Assembly: GCA_964590225.1 (NCBI GenBank)
Contig: CAZPWS010000006.1
Location: 1 to 64,000, forward strand
Direction: 5' to 3'
DNA: 64,000 bases
DNA from: JAEUSG01 sp964590225
GTDB lineage: Bacteria > Fibrobacterota > OXYB2-FULL-49-7 > JAEUSG01
The position numbers and the translations under genes are program-made. The notes beneath the pieces were generated by a model. It had not been told where the DNA came from, did not search any database, and saw only the letters and a list, made by a program, of their open reading frames with translations. Positions 52,902-61,255 of the stretch are shown one piece after another (within the stretch, counting starts at the first letter, position 1; every line of letters starts with the position of its first letter).

Positions 52902-54063
52902 AAATCTTGATGCAGCGGATCTTGCGAAACACCATAATGCAGCCTTTGGCATAGCGCCGGAAGTTATCGCATTTGCGCCAGGCAGGGTCAACTTTATTGG
53001 CGAGCATACCGATTATAATGGCGGTCTTGTTATGCCGGCGGCAATAAATCTTGGCGTAATGGTTGCTGCTTCAAAGTTATCGACGGATATTCTCGAAATA
53101 AATTCTCTTGATTTTAACAAACGCTCCTCTTTTAATATCGCAACACTTAAGCGAGACGATACGCTATCTTGGGCAAACTGCCCCAAAGGTGCTGTTGCTG
53201 TAATGCGTGAGAAATATTCCTTTGCAGGGGGTTGCGCTCTTTCAATTATGGGTAATATTCCGCTCGGGTCGGGGCTTTCCTCTTCGGCGGCATGTGAGGT
53301 TGCGGTTGGAAAGGCTCTTGCGGCTCTTTATAAAATTGATATAGCGCCAATAAATCTCGCGCTTGCAGCTCAGGAAGCAGAACATAAGTTTACGGGCACA
53401 CTTTGCGGAATAATGGACCAGGCTGCCTCTGCCCTTGGTAAAAAAGATTGCCTGATTAAACTCGACTGCGCCCGTCTTGAATGGGAATATATCCCCTTTT
53501 CAATGCCAGACCACACTCTATATATCGTAAACACTGGAGTTAAGCATAATCTTGCAGATGGTGAGTATAACAAACGACGCAAAGAGTGTGCCGATGCTCT
53601 TGATATTTTGCATAAGAATGGTATAAAAGGAGAAAGTCTTGCTTCTATTGAGCCATGTGACATTAAGAAATTTTCTAAGGAACTTGGTGAAATAAACTCC
53701 AAAAGAGCCATGCATGTTTCCACCGAGCAGCGACGAGTACTTAGAGTGGGAAATTTGCTAAATGGCAGGGATTTTAAGGAAGTTGGCCCTCTTTTAACAG
53801 AGTCACACAGTAGTCTGAAAAATGATTATGAAGTTTCCTGTGTCGAGCTTGACTTTTTAGTCGAAAATGCCCTTTTGCTCCCATCGGTTTGTGGAGCAAG
53901 AATGACAGGCGGCGGTTTTGGAGGCTGTATGATTGCTCTTATTGAGCGAAAGAGCGAAAATTCCTTTAGCGAAGTTATCGACGCTTATAAAACAAGATTT
54001 GGACTAAAGCCAATGGTTTTTGCCGCAAAACTATCCGATGGTGCTTCGCTGTTAAGCATCTAA
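52894..54063 (+). CDS. galK: Galactokinase
   Basis: A GHMP kinase of 389 aa: GRVNFIGEHTDYNGGLVMP is the galactokinase signature, GNIPLGSGLSSSAACEVAVG the ATP loop, and CGARMTGGGFGGCMIAL motif 3. It makes galactose 1-phosphate. Start GTG 52894 is chosen because GAGG lies six bases upstream, it overlaps the typA stop by 8 bp, and the product has normal length. ATGs at 52867, 52873 and 52882 would add residues read through the typA acidic tail. Confidence 0.93.
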   Translation: MNKNLDAADLAKHHNAAFGIAPEVIAFAPGRVNFIGEHTDYNGGLVMPAAINLGVMVAASKLSTDILEINSLDFNKRSSFNIATLKRDDTLSWANCPKGAVAVMREKYSFAGGCALSIMGNIPLGSGLSSSAACEVAVGKALAALYKIDIAPINLALAAQEAEHKFTGTLCGIMDQAASALGKKDCLIKLDCARLEWEYIPFSMPDHTLYIVNTGVKHNLADGEYNKRRKECADALDILHKNGIKGESLASIEPCDIKKFSKELGEINSKRAMHVSTEQRRVLRVGNLLNGRDFKEVGPLLTESHSSLKNDYEVSCVELDFLVENALLLPSVCGARMTGGGFGGCMIALIERKSENSFSEVIDAYKTRFGLKPMVFAAKLSDGASLLSI

Positions 54064-54107
54064 TCGTCTTGCATCGCGCGAACCTAATTAACTTATATTA
54101 ATGTCCT

Positions 54108-55625
54108 ATGGAAACTAAGACACATTCTGTTGGCGTTTTTGAGGTTATCCGCCTAAAACCCGTTGTTCCATCTGAAAAAATTGATACTGCAAAACTTGCC
54201 GATTCAATCAGACAGGTTATGAACAAGGGGGTAAAAAATCTCTGTGTCGATTTTTCTGAATGTGATTCTATCGAATTTCCGGTAGTGGAGGTTTTAAAGC
54301 ATACCAATAAAGAACTCCTACATATCGCTGGAAGGTTGGCAATCCTGTCCTCGGAAACAAGAATCACAAATCAGCTTGATGACCTTGGTATAAGCAACTA
54401 CCTTCGTATATATCAAAACGAAGAGGAGATAAGTGCCGATTCAAAAGAAATTTTAAAACAGACTGAGAGTTACTTTATAGGTAACATAAAAACTACAGAT
54501 TCGTCATCTCTAAGTATTGACCTTGAAACTGCTCTAAAAAAGACAGGGCTTGTTTCTGATGATTCTTTATCCGGTAAAGCAGAGGTCACTGGCAGCAAAG
54601 GTGGTAGTGTTTTGTCAAAGAGTGAGTTTAACTTTCTATTCGGCGAAAAAGAAAAAGCGACTAAACCTGTCCGCCACGATGAAGATGATGACTTAATGGA
54701 TACGGTAGAGGAAAGGAAAGTTTCTTTGCAGGAGATAAAGACTGCAAAAACAGAAGAAAAGACCAAGCCGGTTGAAGTGCCGGTTGAGAAGGTTTTGCAG
54801 GATACCTCTCCGGCTCCTTCGCGTCGTCCTTTACCGGCTGACCGCTTTGCGCGTGAAGAAGAAGAGGCATTAGCGGATCTGCCCACTAAGAAAAAGATGT
54901 CTCCCCTTGTCGCTGCCCTTATAACGGGGCTTTCTCTTCTTGTTGTTGCTTTAATGGCATGGGGACTTGGTCTCATTGGTGGGGCTAAAACCGACCCAGC
55001 GCTTATTCAGCCAACCAAATATAAAGCCCTATCAGCCACAATTGAGGAGCCTAAGCCAGCCGTACCTGCCGTAGAAGAGCCAATAGTAAGCGAAACTGAC
55101 AAAGAAGATAACAGTGGCTCGGTTTCGATTGAAGCACAGACACCTGTCAAGCCGGCATACAAGGCTTTGCCACGAAAGAGCACCGAAACAGCTACACTAA
55201 CTGATAGGGCGGCTGGTGTAGCAAAACCAGTTAAGGTGCCTGTTCCTGAGGCAAAAAAGAAAGATAAAGATGTTGAGGATTTGAGTAATGACATTGACGC
55301 TTTTCTAAAGGAGGATGTTCCTCCACCTCCGCCTCCGCCTCCACCTCCGCCGCCAGAGCCTGTTAAAGAAGCGGTAAAACAGCCCAAGCCGGCGGCGACC
55401 ACTGCTCCTGCCTCCGGTGGAGTTGGTTCGGTGTTTATTTCATCCTCTCCTCCTACTGCTGAAATTCTTATTGATGGCTCGGTTGTTGGAGTAGCAAACA
55501 GAGCTCCCATTGAGCTGCCTGCAGGAAATCATAAGATCGTGCTTCGCAAGGATAATATGGAAAAGGTTCTTGAGGTACAAATTTTTGAAGGCAAAAATAA
55601 ACCTATCTTTGTCAAGCTTCAGTAA
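54108..55625 (+). CDS. STAS-membrane-PEGA domain protein
   Basis: Residues ~1-105 look like a STAS/anti-anti-sigma domain (GVKNLCVDFSECDSIEFPVV, LAILSSETRITNQLDDLGI). A disordered linker leads to one membrane helix (~264-290, LVAALITGLSLLVVALMAWG). Outside lies a Pro-rich stretch with twelve consecutive prolines (~405-416) and a C-terminal PEGA domain (~440-504, PPTAEILIDGSVVGVANRAP). The layout suggests coupling of cell-surface attachment to a cytosolic regulatory domain. The next gene begins at the last base of its stop codon (55625). Confidence 0.8.
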   Translation: METKTHSVGVFEVIRLKPVVPSEKIDTAKLADSIRQVMNKGVKNLCVDFSECDSIEFPVVEVLKHTNKELLHIAGRLAILSSETRITNQLDDLGISNYLRIYQNEEEISADSKEILKQTESYFIGNIKTTDSSSLSIDLETALKKTGLVSDDSLSGKAEVTGSKGGSVLSKSEFNFLFGEKEKATKPVRHDEDDDLMDTVEERKVSLQEIKTAKTEEKTKPVEVPVEKVLQDTSPAPSRRPLPADRFAREEEEALADLPTKKKMSPLVAALITGLSLLVVALMAWGLGLIGGAKTDPALIQPTKYKALSATIEEPKPAVPAVEEPIVSETDKEDNSGSVSIEAQTPVKPAYKALPRKSTETATLTDRAAGVAKPVKVPVPEAKKKDKDVEDLSNDIDAFLKEDVPPPPPPPPPPPPEPVKEAVKQPKPAATTAPASGGVGSVFISSSPPTAEILIDGSVVGVANRAPIELPAGNHKIVLRKDNMEKVLEVQIFEGKNKPIFVKLQ

Positions 55626-56038
55626 TGCTGTTGTACCACGATGAAGTAATTGAGAAAATTGAATCGTTAATCGGACTCAATGGGGAGCGTTACCGTGCTC
55701 AGGCATACCTGTTTGTGCTTTCTGCTCTTGAATACACAGTCAAAAAACTTGATAGGATAAAAGAATCTAACGATAAACGGCATGTAACTGGTCAGGAGTT
55801 GTCGGTTGGTATAAAAGATTATGCTCTTAGTGAATTTGGTCCAACAGCGCGGCTTGTTTTTGCCCATTGGGGAATAAACAAGACAGATGATTTTGGTAGT
55901 ATAGTTTACGACCTTATAAGCGTCGGACTTCTTGGCAAAAATGACAGCGATAAGATCGAAGACTTTCATGCCGTGTTCGACCTCGATAGCGAAATGGTAG
56001 CTAACTATAAGTATAAGATAGTGAGAAAGCAGGGCTAA
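55625..56038 (+). CDS. Minf_1886-family protein of unknown function
   Basis: The 137-aa protein matches, from memory, the Minf_1886 family (TIGR04138) described in Verrucomicrobia and Planctomycetes: YRAQAYLFVLSALEYTVKKL, HVTGQELSVGIKDYALSEFG, FAHWGINKTDDFGSIVYDL and GLLGKNDSDKIEDF. It is small, soluble and helical. Function unknown. It is coupled on both sides (start at 55625 shares a base with the previous stop; stop overlaps the next ATG). Confidence 0.75.
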   Translation: MLLYHDEVIEKIESLIGLNGERYRAQAYLFVLSALEYTVKKLDRIKESNDKRHVTGQELSVGIKDYALSEFGPTARLVFAHWGINKTDDFGSIVYDLISVGLLGKNDSDKIEDFHAVFDLDSEMVANYKYKIVRKQG

Positions 56039-56952
56039 TGAATATAAAGCCCGAAATCTCTGTTATAATTCCTTCTCTTAATAGGCCAGAGTCGCTATAT
56101 AAAACAGTGTTGCAGTTATTGAAGTCTGACTTTGAGAATTTTGAGTGCATTGTCGTTGACCAGTCGGTAGATTCAGTGGGAAGAAATAAGCTTACAGATC
56201 TTAGTGATGCAAGGCTCCATATAGAGATACTTGAGCACCCGTCTCTACCGGCGGCAAGAAATAGGGGAGTGGCTTTAAGTAAATCTAATATTGTCCTTTT
56301 TCTCGACGATGATGTTGAATTTGACATTTACTTTCTTGCGGCTCATCTGCGCGCGCACCTTAACAACCCCACCGTAGCCGCTATTACAGGCAGGATAAAG
56401 CTTGCTTCGCCGCACCAATACAGCCAGAATGCTGTCCTTGCTGCCATCGATAAAAAAACAGCTGAGTTTATTGTCAACTTCGATAATGATGTTTATCAGG
56501 AAACCGCCTTTATAAGCGGGGGAAATGTTTCTGTAAAGAAGTATGTCTTTGAGAGAGTGGGGTTTTTCGATGAATTGTACCGCGGGAACGCATTTTATGA
56601 AGAGATAGACTTTTCAATGCGTATGCAAAAGGCAAAATTGTCGATATTGTTTGTGCCCGAAGCAGCCATAACACATTTGAGAGCGGATAGCGGTGGTTGC
56701 CGCAACGATAGTGCTCGCAAATGGGCGGCGGACAAGTTTTTTAATACAGGACTTTTTTATGGCCGCTGGCTTTTTCACGGTAATCCGCTCCCTTTTATTA
56801 ATCGAATGAAAAAAGAGATGGAGTTTTTCTCGCGAAAGGGTGGAGGGCATAGCCTTATCGTCTTAGTTAATTTCTCACTGTTTCTTTTAATCGGATTTTT
56901 TATTGGAATATATACCAGTAAATTGTACTGTGACAGAAAACAAAAAATGTAG
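56038..56952 (+). CDS. Family 2 glycosyltransferase
   Basis: The 304-aa protein has a GT-A fold: EISVIIPSLNRPESLYKTVL, the DxD-type motif VLFLDDDVEFD, GGNVSVKKYVFERVGFFDE and acceptor-side DFSMRMQKAKLS. A C-terminal membrane helix (LVNFSLFLLIGFFIGIY) suggests inner-membrane attachment. It probably adds a sugar to a surface glycan or lipid; donor and acceptor are unknown. The start shares the A of the upstream TAATG. A GT9 gene follows 15 bp later. Confidence 0.92.
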   Translation: MNIKPEISVIIPSLNRPESLYKTVLQLLKSDFENFECIVVDQSVDSVGRNKLTDLSDARLHIEILEHPSLPAARNRGVALSKSNIVLFLDDDVEFDIYFLAAHLRAHLNNPTVAAITGRIKLASPHQYSQNAVLAAIDKKTAEFIVNFDNDVYQETAFISGGNVSVKKYVFERVGFFDELYRGNAFYEEIDFSMRMQKAKLSILFVPEAAITHLRADSGGCRNDSARKWAADKFFNTGLFYGRWLFHGNPLPFINRMKKEMEFFSRKGGGHSLIVLVNFSLFLLIGFFIGIYTSKLYCDRKQKM

Positions 56953-56967
56953 ATTTAATTTATCCAA

Positions 56968-58101
56968 ATGAATGCCGTATTAAAACCCATAGCCTCAGGA
57001 TTAAAGTACTTCTGGCTCAACATGTCTGGAACGGATACGCAGAGCCGTTTTTTCTGCAAGGCATCGCTTGCATCACAACTGCGAAAGGAAATTTCGTTTG
57101 AGGAGGAAATAAAACGGATCAGGCGAATATTAATAATACTTCCCGACCGTACCTATGATGCCGCGCTTGTGCAAAACATGATTTCTTCCCTTAAGGCGAG
57201 GAGAAGAAGTCAAATTGAGGTGGTAGCGGAGAGTGGGGCAAAAGATCTTATAAAGAGTAATCCAGATATTGATGGTGGCTTCTTTATACACGGCCATGAG
57301 TATAAATACAACCACCGTTCATTTACCGAGCTTTGTTTAGCTGTCCAGCAGAAGCGCTATGATGCCTGTTTTCTATTAAAACAGGATGCTACCCCGCTTG
57401 ATTTGTACCTTGCTGCTATGAGCCGCGCGCCCCTCAGGGTAGGCTTTCACTCTCCACATGCTTTTCCATTTCTTAATTTGTGCATAAGGCCGGCAAAAAT
57501 GACCGAAAGGGAACGGGATAAATATGAAAGTGTATTCCGGACAATCGGAATAAAGATACTTAAAACAGAAATCGCATGGAACCTGCCAAGAACCGCTGAA
57601 AAAGATGCAGAAGGGGTACTGGCAGAGGCTGGTGTTAATTTTTCTAATCCTATAATTGGGATTAATTTAACGCCATCTGTATCGGGGAAAAAATTTAGTT
57701 CACAATTTATTGCAGCGCTAATTACAGAGCTTTCAAAAATGGAAAAGTGTTCAATTGTACTGTTTCATGCCGGCTATCAGGACGACGAAATGGCCAAGCT
57801 TGCTACTTCCATTGGCAAAGCATCAATAAATTATCCACCTCACCATATTACTTTTGCGGCTGCCATGTCCCGAAAAATCTCGCTTACAATAACACTCAAT
57901 AATCTTTTCTACCAGATTGCCACAACTACTGGAAACAAGGTAGTGGGGCTGTTTGAAAGCCTTGAGCATAGACGGTGGGCTGTAATAGAAAATGGTAAAC
58001 TTGTTCAGTGTTCATCCGTTTCGCTTGACACCATGTCTATTGACGACATCATACGAAGCGTTACAAGTATGCTTGTCACTTCACCAGCAATAACTTTGTG
58101 A
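56968..58101 (+). CDS. Family 9 glycosyltransferase (heptosyltransferase-like)
   Basis: The 377-aa protein resembles GT9 heptosyltransferases: RRILIILPDRTYDAALVQNM, LAAMSRAPLRVGFHS, IIGINLTPSVSGKKFSSQF and LNNLFYQIATTTGNKVVGLF. GT9 enzymes use ADP-heptose or related donors in LPS core synthesis. Residue identity to the donor site cannot be judged by eye. Its 3' end overlaps by 26 bp, antisense, a relic of a secreted-protein tail (58076-58237). Confidence 0.85.
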   Translation: MNAVLKPIASGLKYFWLNMSGTDTQSRFFCKASLASQLRKEISFEEEIKRIRRILIILPDRTYDAALVQNMISSLKARRRSQIEVVAESGAKDLIKSNPDIDGGFFIHGHEYKYNHRSFTELCLAVQQKRYDACFLLKQDATPLDLYLAAMSRAPLRVGFHSPHAFPFLNLCIRPAKMTERERDKYESVFRTIGIKILKTEIAWNLPRTAEKDAEGVLAEAGVNFSNPIIGINLTPSVSGKKFSSQFIAALITELSKMEKCSIVLFHAGYQDDEMAKLATSIGKASINYPPHHITFAAAMSRKISLTITLNNLFYQIATTTGNKVVGLFESLEHRRWAVIENGKLVQCSSVSLDTMSIDDIIRSVTSMLVTSPAITL

Positions 58102-58237
58102 GAGCTGTTGGCCCACCATTTATCTTTATGGCTGCGAAATAAATTCCCGAGCCTACTTCTTTTCCGTCGCTGTCCTTTCCATTCCACACAATACTCTTCG
58201 TTCCTCCATTATGCACGCCATTAACCAAAACTTTGCG
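58076..58237 (-). pseudogene. Remnant of a FlgD-Ig/T9SS-type C-terminal domain
   Basis: On the minus strand an open frame from just after a TAA at 58238-58240 to TGA 58076-58078 encodes 53 residues: RKVLVNGVHNGGTKSIVWNG, then KDSDGKEVGSGIYFAAIKIN, ending LTKLLLVK. This is the end of a FlgD_ig-type sorting domain as seen in the 17092-18543 protein (WDARDLPSGTYLVYL, KKIVLLK). No start codon or upstream gene body exists in that frame. It therefore looks like the tail of a deleted secreted-protein gene. It overlaps the GT9 3' end. Confidence 0.8.
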
Positions 58238-58292
58238 TTAGAAATTAATTTGAAATCTATAAAGACAAAAGGGCCTTTATTTGGAGAATTTT

Positions 58293-58310
58293 TTAGACAG
58301 TTTTGTCTAA
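58293..58310. terminator. Small hairpin between GT9 relic and radical SAM gene
   Basis: TTAGACA-GTTT-TGTCTAA forms a 7-bp stem with a 4-base loop, in T-rich surroundings on the plus strand and A-rich on the minus. It lies between the GT9/relic region and the convergent end of the radical SAM gene (58330) and may end transcripts. Weak. Confidence 0.35.
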
Positions 58311-58329
58311 TAGGCGATTTTTAAGGGAG

Positions 58330-59253
58330 TTAACCACGGCAGTAAAAAGCTCCCTGCTTTGTGCCTCTATGGATAAACTCTCGCTCAATAGCATTTTTAA
58401 TAGCTGTATAGTTCTGTGACCACTTTGGGGCGATCAAGAATTCATCGGGAGCATCACCCGAAATTCTTTGAACGGTGACACACCACGGTATTTTCTCAAG
58501 AAAATCAGCTACAAGTGAAGCGTGTTGTTCCAGTGAAGTGAGGCTTACCGTTCCAGCGTGGTAAAATGCTTCCAGCTTTGTTGATTTGAGTATGTGCAGA
58601 TTATGGAGCTTGACGGAATCGAATTTAAGGCGAGATAGTTCAATGGCCATTTCCTGTACCTCTTTTTTGCCTTCGTCCGGCAGGCCTAATATGACATGAT
58701 AACAAACATCTACTTTTGAGCCCTCAAATAAAGAGGAGGCTTTTTGAACAGCATCAAATCCGTGGCCTCGCCCCATCCAGTCAAGGAGGCGCTGATTTGT
58801 TGACTGAACGCCAATTTCGATCGAAACATACTTTTCGGCAGATAGTGACTTTAGGAGTTCCGCGTTGTCCCTATTTATACAATCGGGCCTTGTGCTTACA
58901 ATAAGACCGTCAATTTCTGGATGTAAAAGTGCCTCCCGATACAAATTTTCAAGATGGACAACATCACCATATGTGTTGGAGTATGGCTGAAAATACGCAA
59001 GGAACTTTTCTTTATAATTACTCTTGCTGCGCTTGAGAATTGCTGAGTTAATCTGCTCTGTTATAGTATGTTTTTGCTTTCCGGCAGCAGGACTAAAGGC
59101 ATTGTTATTGCAGAAGATACAGCCACCATACCCTGTAGTTCCATCACGATTAGGACAGGAAAAACCTCCATCAACACAAATTTTTGCAACTTTGCAGCCA
59201 AATCGATCCTTCATGGCAGTTGCCCATGAATTCCAAAGTGGGACAATTTTCAA
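58330..59253 (-). CDS. Radical SAM protein of the YhcC/TIGR01212 family
   Basis: The 307-aa protein has the family's long cysteine motif: CVDGGFSCPNRDGT with GGCIFCNNNAFSP, where radical SAM enzymes bind a 4Fe-4S cluster. YFQPYSNTYG, VSTRPDCI, VSIEIGVQSTNQRLLDWMGR and CYHVILGLPDEGKKEV match YhcC. Its reaction is unknown. Its start overlaps the hisF stop by 4 bp, so it is the last gene of the hisH-hisF operon here. Confidence 0.92.
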   Translation of the reverse strand: MKIVPLWNSWATAMKDRFGCKVAKICVDGGFSCPNRDGTTGYGGCIFCNNNAFSPAAGKQKHTITEQINSAILKRSKSNYKEKFLAYFQPYSNTYGDVVHLENLYREALLHPEIDGLIVSTRPDCINRDNAELLKSLSAEKYVSIEIGVQSTNQRLLDWMGRGHGFDAVQKASSLFEGSKVDVCYHVILGLPDEGKKEVQEMAIELSRLKFDSVKLHNLHILKSTKLEAFYHAGTVSLTSLEQHASLVADFLEKIPWCVTVQRISGDAPDEFLIAPKWSQNYTAIKNAIEREFIHRGTKQGAFYCRG

Positions 59254-60044
59254 TTGCTTAACCTTACCTTGACACCTTTATTGTGCAGGTATAGCTTTAT
59301 TTCTTTAATAGTGTATTCGCCGTAGTGGAGCATGGAGGCGATAAGCGCGGCATCAGCATGCCCTTCTGTCAATACTTGATAAAGATGTTCGGGCGTTCCT
59401 CCTCCTCCGGAAGCGATAACAGGAATAGAAACAGCATTAGATATCATCTTTGTAAGTCTTATTTCATATCCTTCTTTTGTACCATCAGCATCAATTGAGT
59501 TTACAACAAGCTCTCCGGCACCAAGCTTTTCGCCCCGTTTTGCCCACTGTAAGGCATCTATTCCCGTTTTTTTTCTTCCACCATGAGTTACAATTTCATA
59601 ACCGGATGGGATTGTTTTAGAGGCTACTTCTACTGCCATAACATCCATAGAGAGTACAACAGCCTGCGAACCCAATACCTGCGCTACGGCTGAAATCAAT
59701 TCAGGATTGGCAACGGCTGCCGTATTTACATTTATTTTTTCGGCTCCGGCCATACGGATGCGCATGCAGTCGTCAACCGTGCGCAAACCTCCCCCTACCG
59801 AAAAAGGAATAAATATCTGAGACGCTACGCTTTCTACCACATCAACCATTATACCCCTATTGTCACTCGAAGCCGTTATATCATAAAAGACAAGTTCGTC
59901 TATACCGTCTTCATAATATTTTCGTGCCGTTTCGACAGGATCACCAATATCAACAGTGTTAACAAACTTAATGCTTTTTGCTAACTTTCCACCACGGACA
60001 TCAAGACAGGAAATTATTCTCTTGCTTAACACTGTCCGTTCCAT
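59250..60044 (-). CDS. hisF: Imidazole glycerol phosphate synthase cyclase subunit HisF
   Basis: The 264-aa TIM barrel has both catalytic aspartates in context: RIISCLDVRGGKLAKSI near the start and NSIDADGTKEGYEI in the second half. Phosphate sites are SVGGGLRT and IASGGGGTPEH. It uses ammonia from HisH to form IGP and AICAR in histidine synthesis. It overlaps hisH by 19 bp. Confidence 0.97.
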   Translation of the reverse strand: MERTVLSKRIISCLDVRGGKLAKSIKFVNTVDIGDPVETARKYYEDGIDELVFYDITASSDNRGIMVDVVESVASQIFIPFSVGGGLRTVDDCMRIRMAGAEKINVNTAAVANPELISAVAQVLGSQAVVLSMDVMAVEVASKTIPSGYEIVTHGGRKKTGIDALQWAKRGEKLGAGELVVNSIDADGTKEGYEIRLTKMISNAVSIPVIASGGGGTPEHLYQVLTEGHADAALIASMLHYGEYTIKEIKLYLHNKGVKVRLSN

Positions 60045-60643
60045 TTGCTAAAATTACTTAATATACGAAGGCCAGCTTTACCGCTTTTTTCGGGATGAAA
60101 CTGTGTAGCTATAAGATTATTTCTTCCGATCACGGCCGGAAAATTAATTTCATATTCGCATGTGCAAACAATATCGTCTTTACATATAGGGTTTGGGTAG
60201 TAGGAGTGTACAAAATAAAATTCAGTTCCATCAGTAATTCCATCCAAAACGGGGTGGCTTCGTAATAAAGTGATGCTGTTCCATCCCATATGAGGAATTT
60301 TAAGTGAAGAATCTGACAGTGATAGTTTGGGACAATTGCCTGCAATTAACCCTACGCACTTTGTATCGCCTTCTTCCGATGAGTCAAAGATTATTTGCGT
60401 GCCAAGACAAATTCCAAGGATAGGAGTCCCCTTGTTGTAGGCTTCATGCAAGGCGGAGCCAATTCCTCTATCATTTATTACAGCCATTGCAGAAGCGGCA
60501 TTTCCAACCCCGGGAAAAATAATTCTTGCCGCAAGTGCTATGACGGATGGATCGGCAGTGATTACCGAATCGATACCGGCGAAACTTAAAGCCCGCTTAA
60601 CTGAAACAAGGTTTCCTGCTCCATAGTCAACAATTGATACCAT
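60026..60643 (-). CDS. hisH: Imidazole glycerol phosphate synthase glutaminase subunit HisH
   Basis: A class I glutamine amidotransferase of 205 aa: DYGAGNLVSVKRAL, oxyanion loop IIFPGVGNAASAM, nucleophile Cys in GICLGTQIIFD, and His/Glu in QFHPEKSG. It supplies ammonia to HisF. Other his genes are not in the window, so the pathway genes are scattered or beyond the edges. Confidence 0.97.
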   Translation of the reverse strand: MVSIVDYGAGNLVSVKRALSFAGIDSVITADPSVIALAARIIFPGVGNAASAMAVINDRGIGSALHEAYNKGTPILGICLGTQIIFDSSEEGDTKCVGLIAGNCPKLSLSDSSLKIPHMGWNSITLLRSHPVLDGITDGTEFYFVHSYYPNPICKDDIVCTCEYEINFPAVIGRNNLIATQFHPEKSGKAGLRILSNFSKWNGQC

Positions 60644-60651
60644 TGGTACTT

Positions 60652-60993
60652 TTATTTATCGGCAAATAACTGCTTAAAAGCGTCAAACTTCTTTTTCATT
60701 GTCTCGACTTCTCTCTTTTGTTCAGCAATTTCCCCGTCCATTTTCTTGAATTGTACATTGATTGTGTCGATAATTTTTTCAAAACCAAGTTTGACATCGC
60801 TTTGCAGTTTAGAAAGCTTTTCTTCCATCGACGACATCCGTGGTTCAATTTCCTCTTTGATTTTGGCTGGATCTGCCCCAATTTCGGACAGCTTGTGTAG
60901 CTTGTCGCCAAACTCCATAAATTTTGTGTCAAATCTCTTTAACTCATCTCCGAGAAGAATGCTTTTAAGTTCTTCCAATTTGTCCTGAGCCAT
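60652..60993 (-). CDS. Small coiled-coil protein, 113 aa
   Basis: From ATG 60993 (GGAGG nine bases upstream) the product MAQDKLEELKSILLGDELK... is highly charged and almost entirely coiled coil (for example SMEEKLSKLQSDVKLGFEKI and GEIAEQKREVETMKKKFDAF). An upstream in-frame ATG at 61002 is within the ribosome site. No family is recognised. It follows a 59-aa gene by 23 bp and precedes hisH by 8 bp. It could be a cytoskeletal or scaffold-like helper. Confidence 0.75.
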   Translation of the reverse strand: MAQDKLEELKSILLGDELKRFDTKFMEFGDKLHKLSEIGADPAKIKEEIEPRMSSMEEKLSKLQSDVKLGFEKIIDTINVQFKKMDGEIAEQKREVETMKKKFDAFKQLFADK

Positions 60994-61016
60994 TTTTAAC
61001 ACCTCCTAATAAAAAT

Positions 61017-61196
61017 TTACTTAAACAGTCCCTTGTCTATGAATGGTTTCTTGATACCGGTATCATAGCACTGCCTAACAAGCTCCTTGGCTGCTTTAAA
61101 TGTTCTCGCTAACACAGTTACTGTCCGGCCATTTCCCAATTTTACTTCCCATTTTTTGTCACCAACAGGTTGCCTGCTTGGAAAAAATGTACTCAT
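61017..61196 (-). CDS. Hypothetical 59-aa protein
   Basis: ATG 61196, preceded by GGAGG with a short spacer, opens a 59-codon frame ending at TAA 61017-61019. The product begins MSTFFPSRQPVGDKKWEVKL and contains GNGRTVTVLARTFKAAKELV, with an alpha/beta feel and net positive charge. Strong ribosome site, clean spacing to the coiled-coil gene (23 bp) and sensible composition support it as a real gene. No family recognised. Confidence 0.65.
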   Translation of the reverse strand: MSTFFPSRQPVGDKKWEVKLGNGRTVTVLARTFKAAKELVRQCYDTGIKKPFIDKGLFK

Positions 61197-61255
61197 TTTC
61201 CCTCCATTGTGAGCATAAACCTATTCCCCTGTGCTGCGTGCCACATAAAGAGTAT

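Noticed and set aside
55007..55510. Minus-strand frame with a poly-glycine run
   Set aside because: It is the antisense image of the proline-rich linker of the STAS-PEGA gene.
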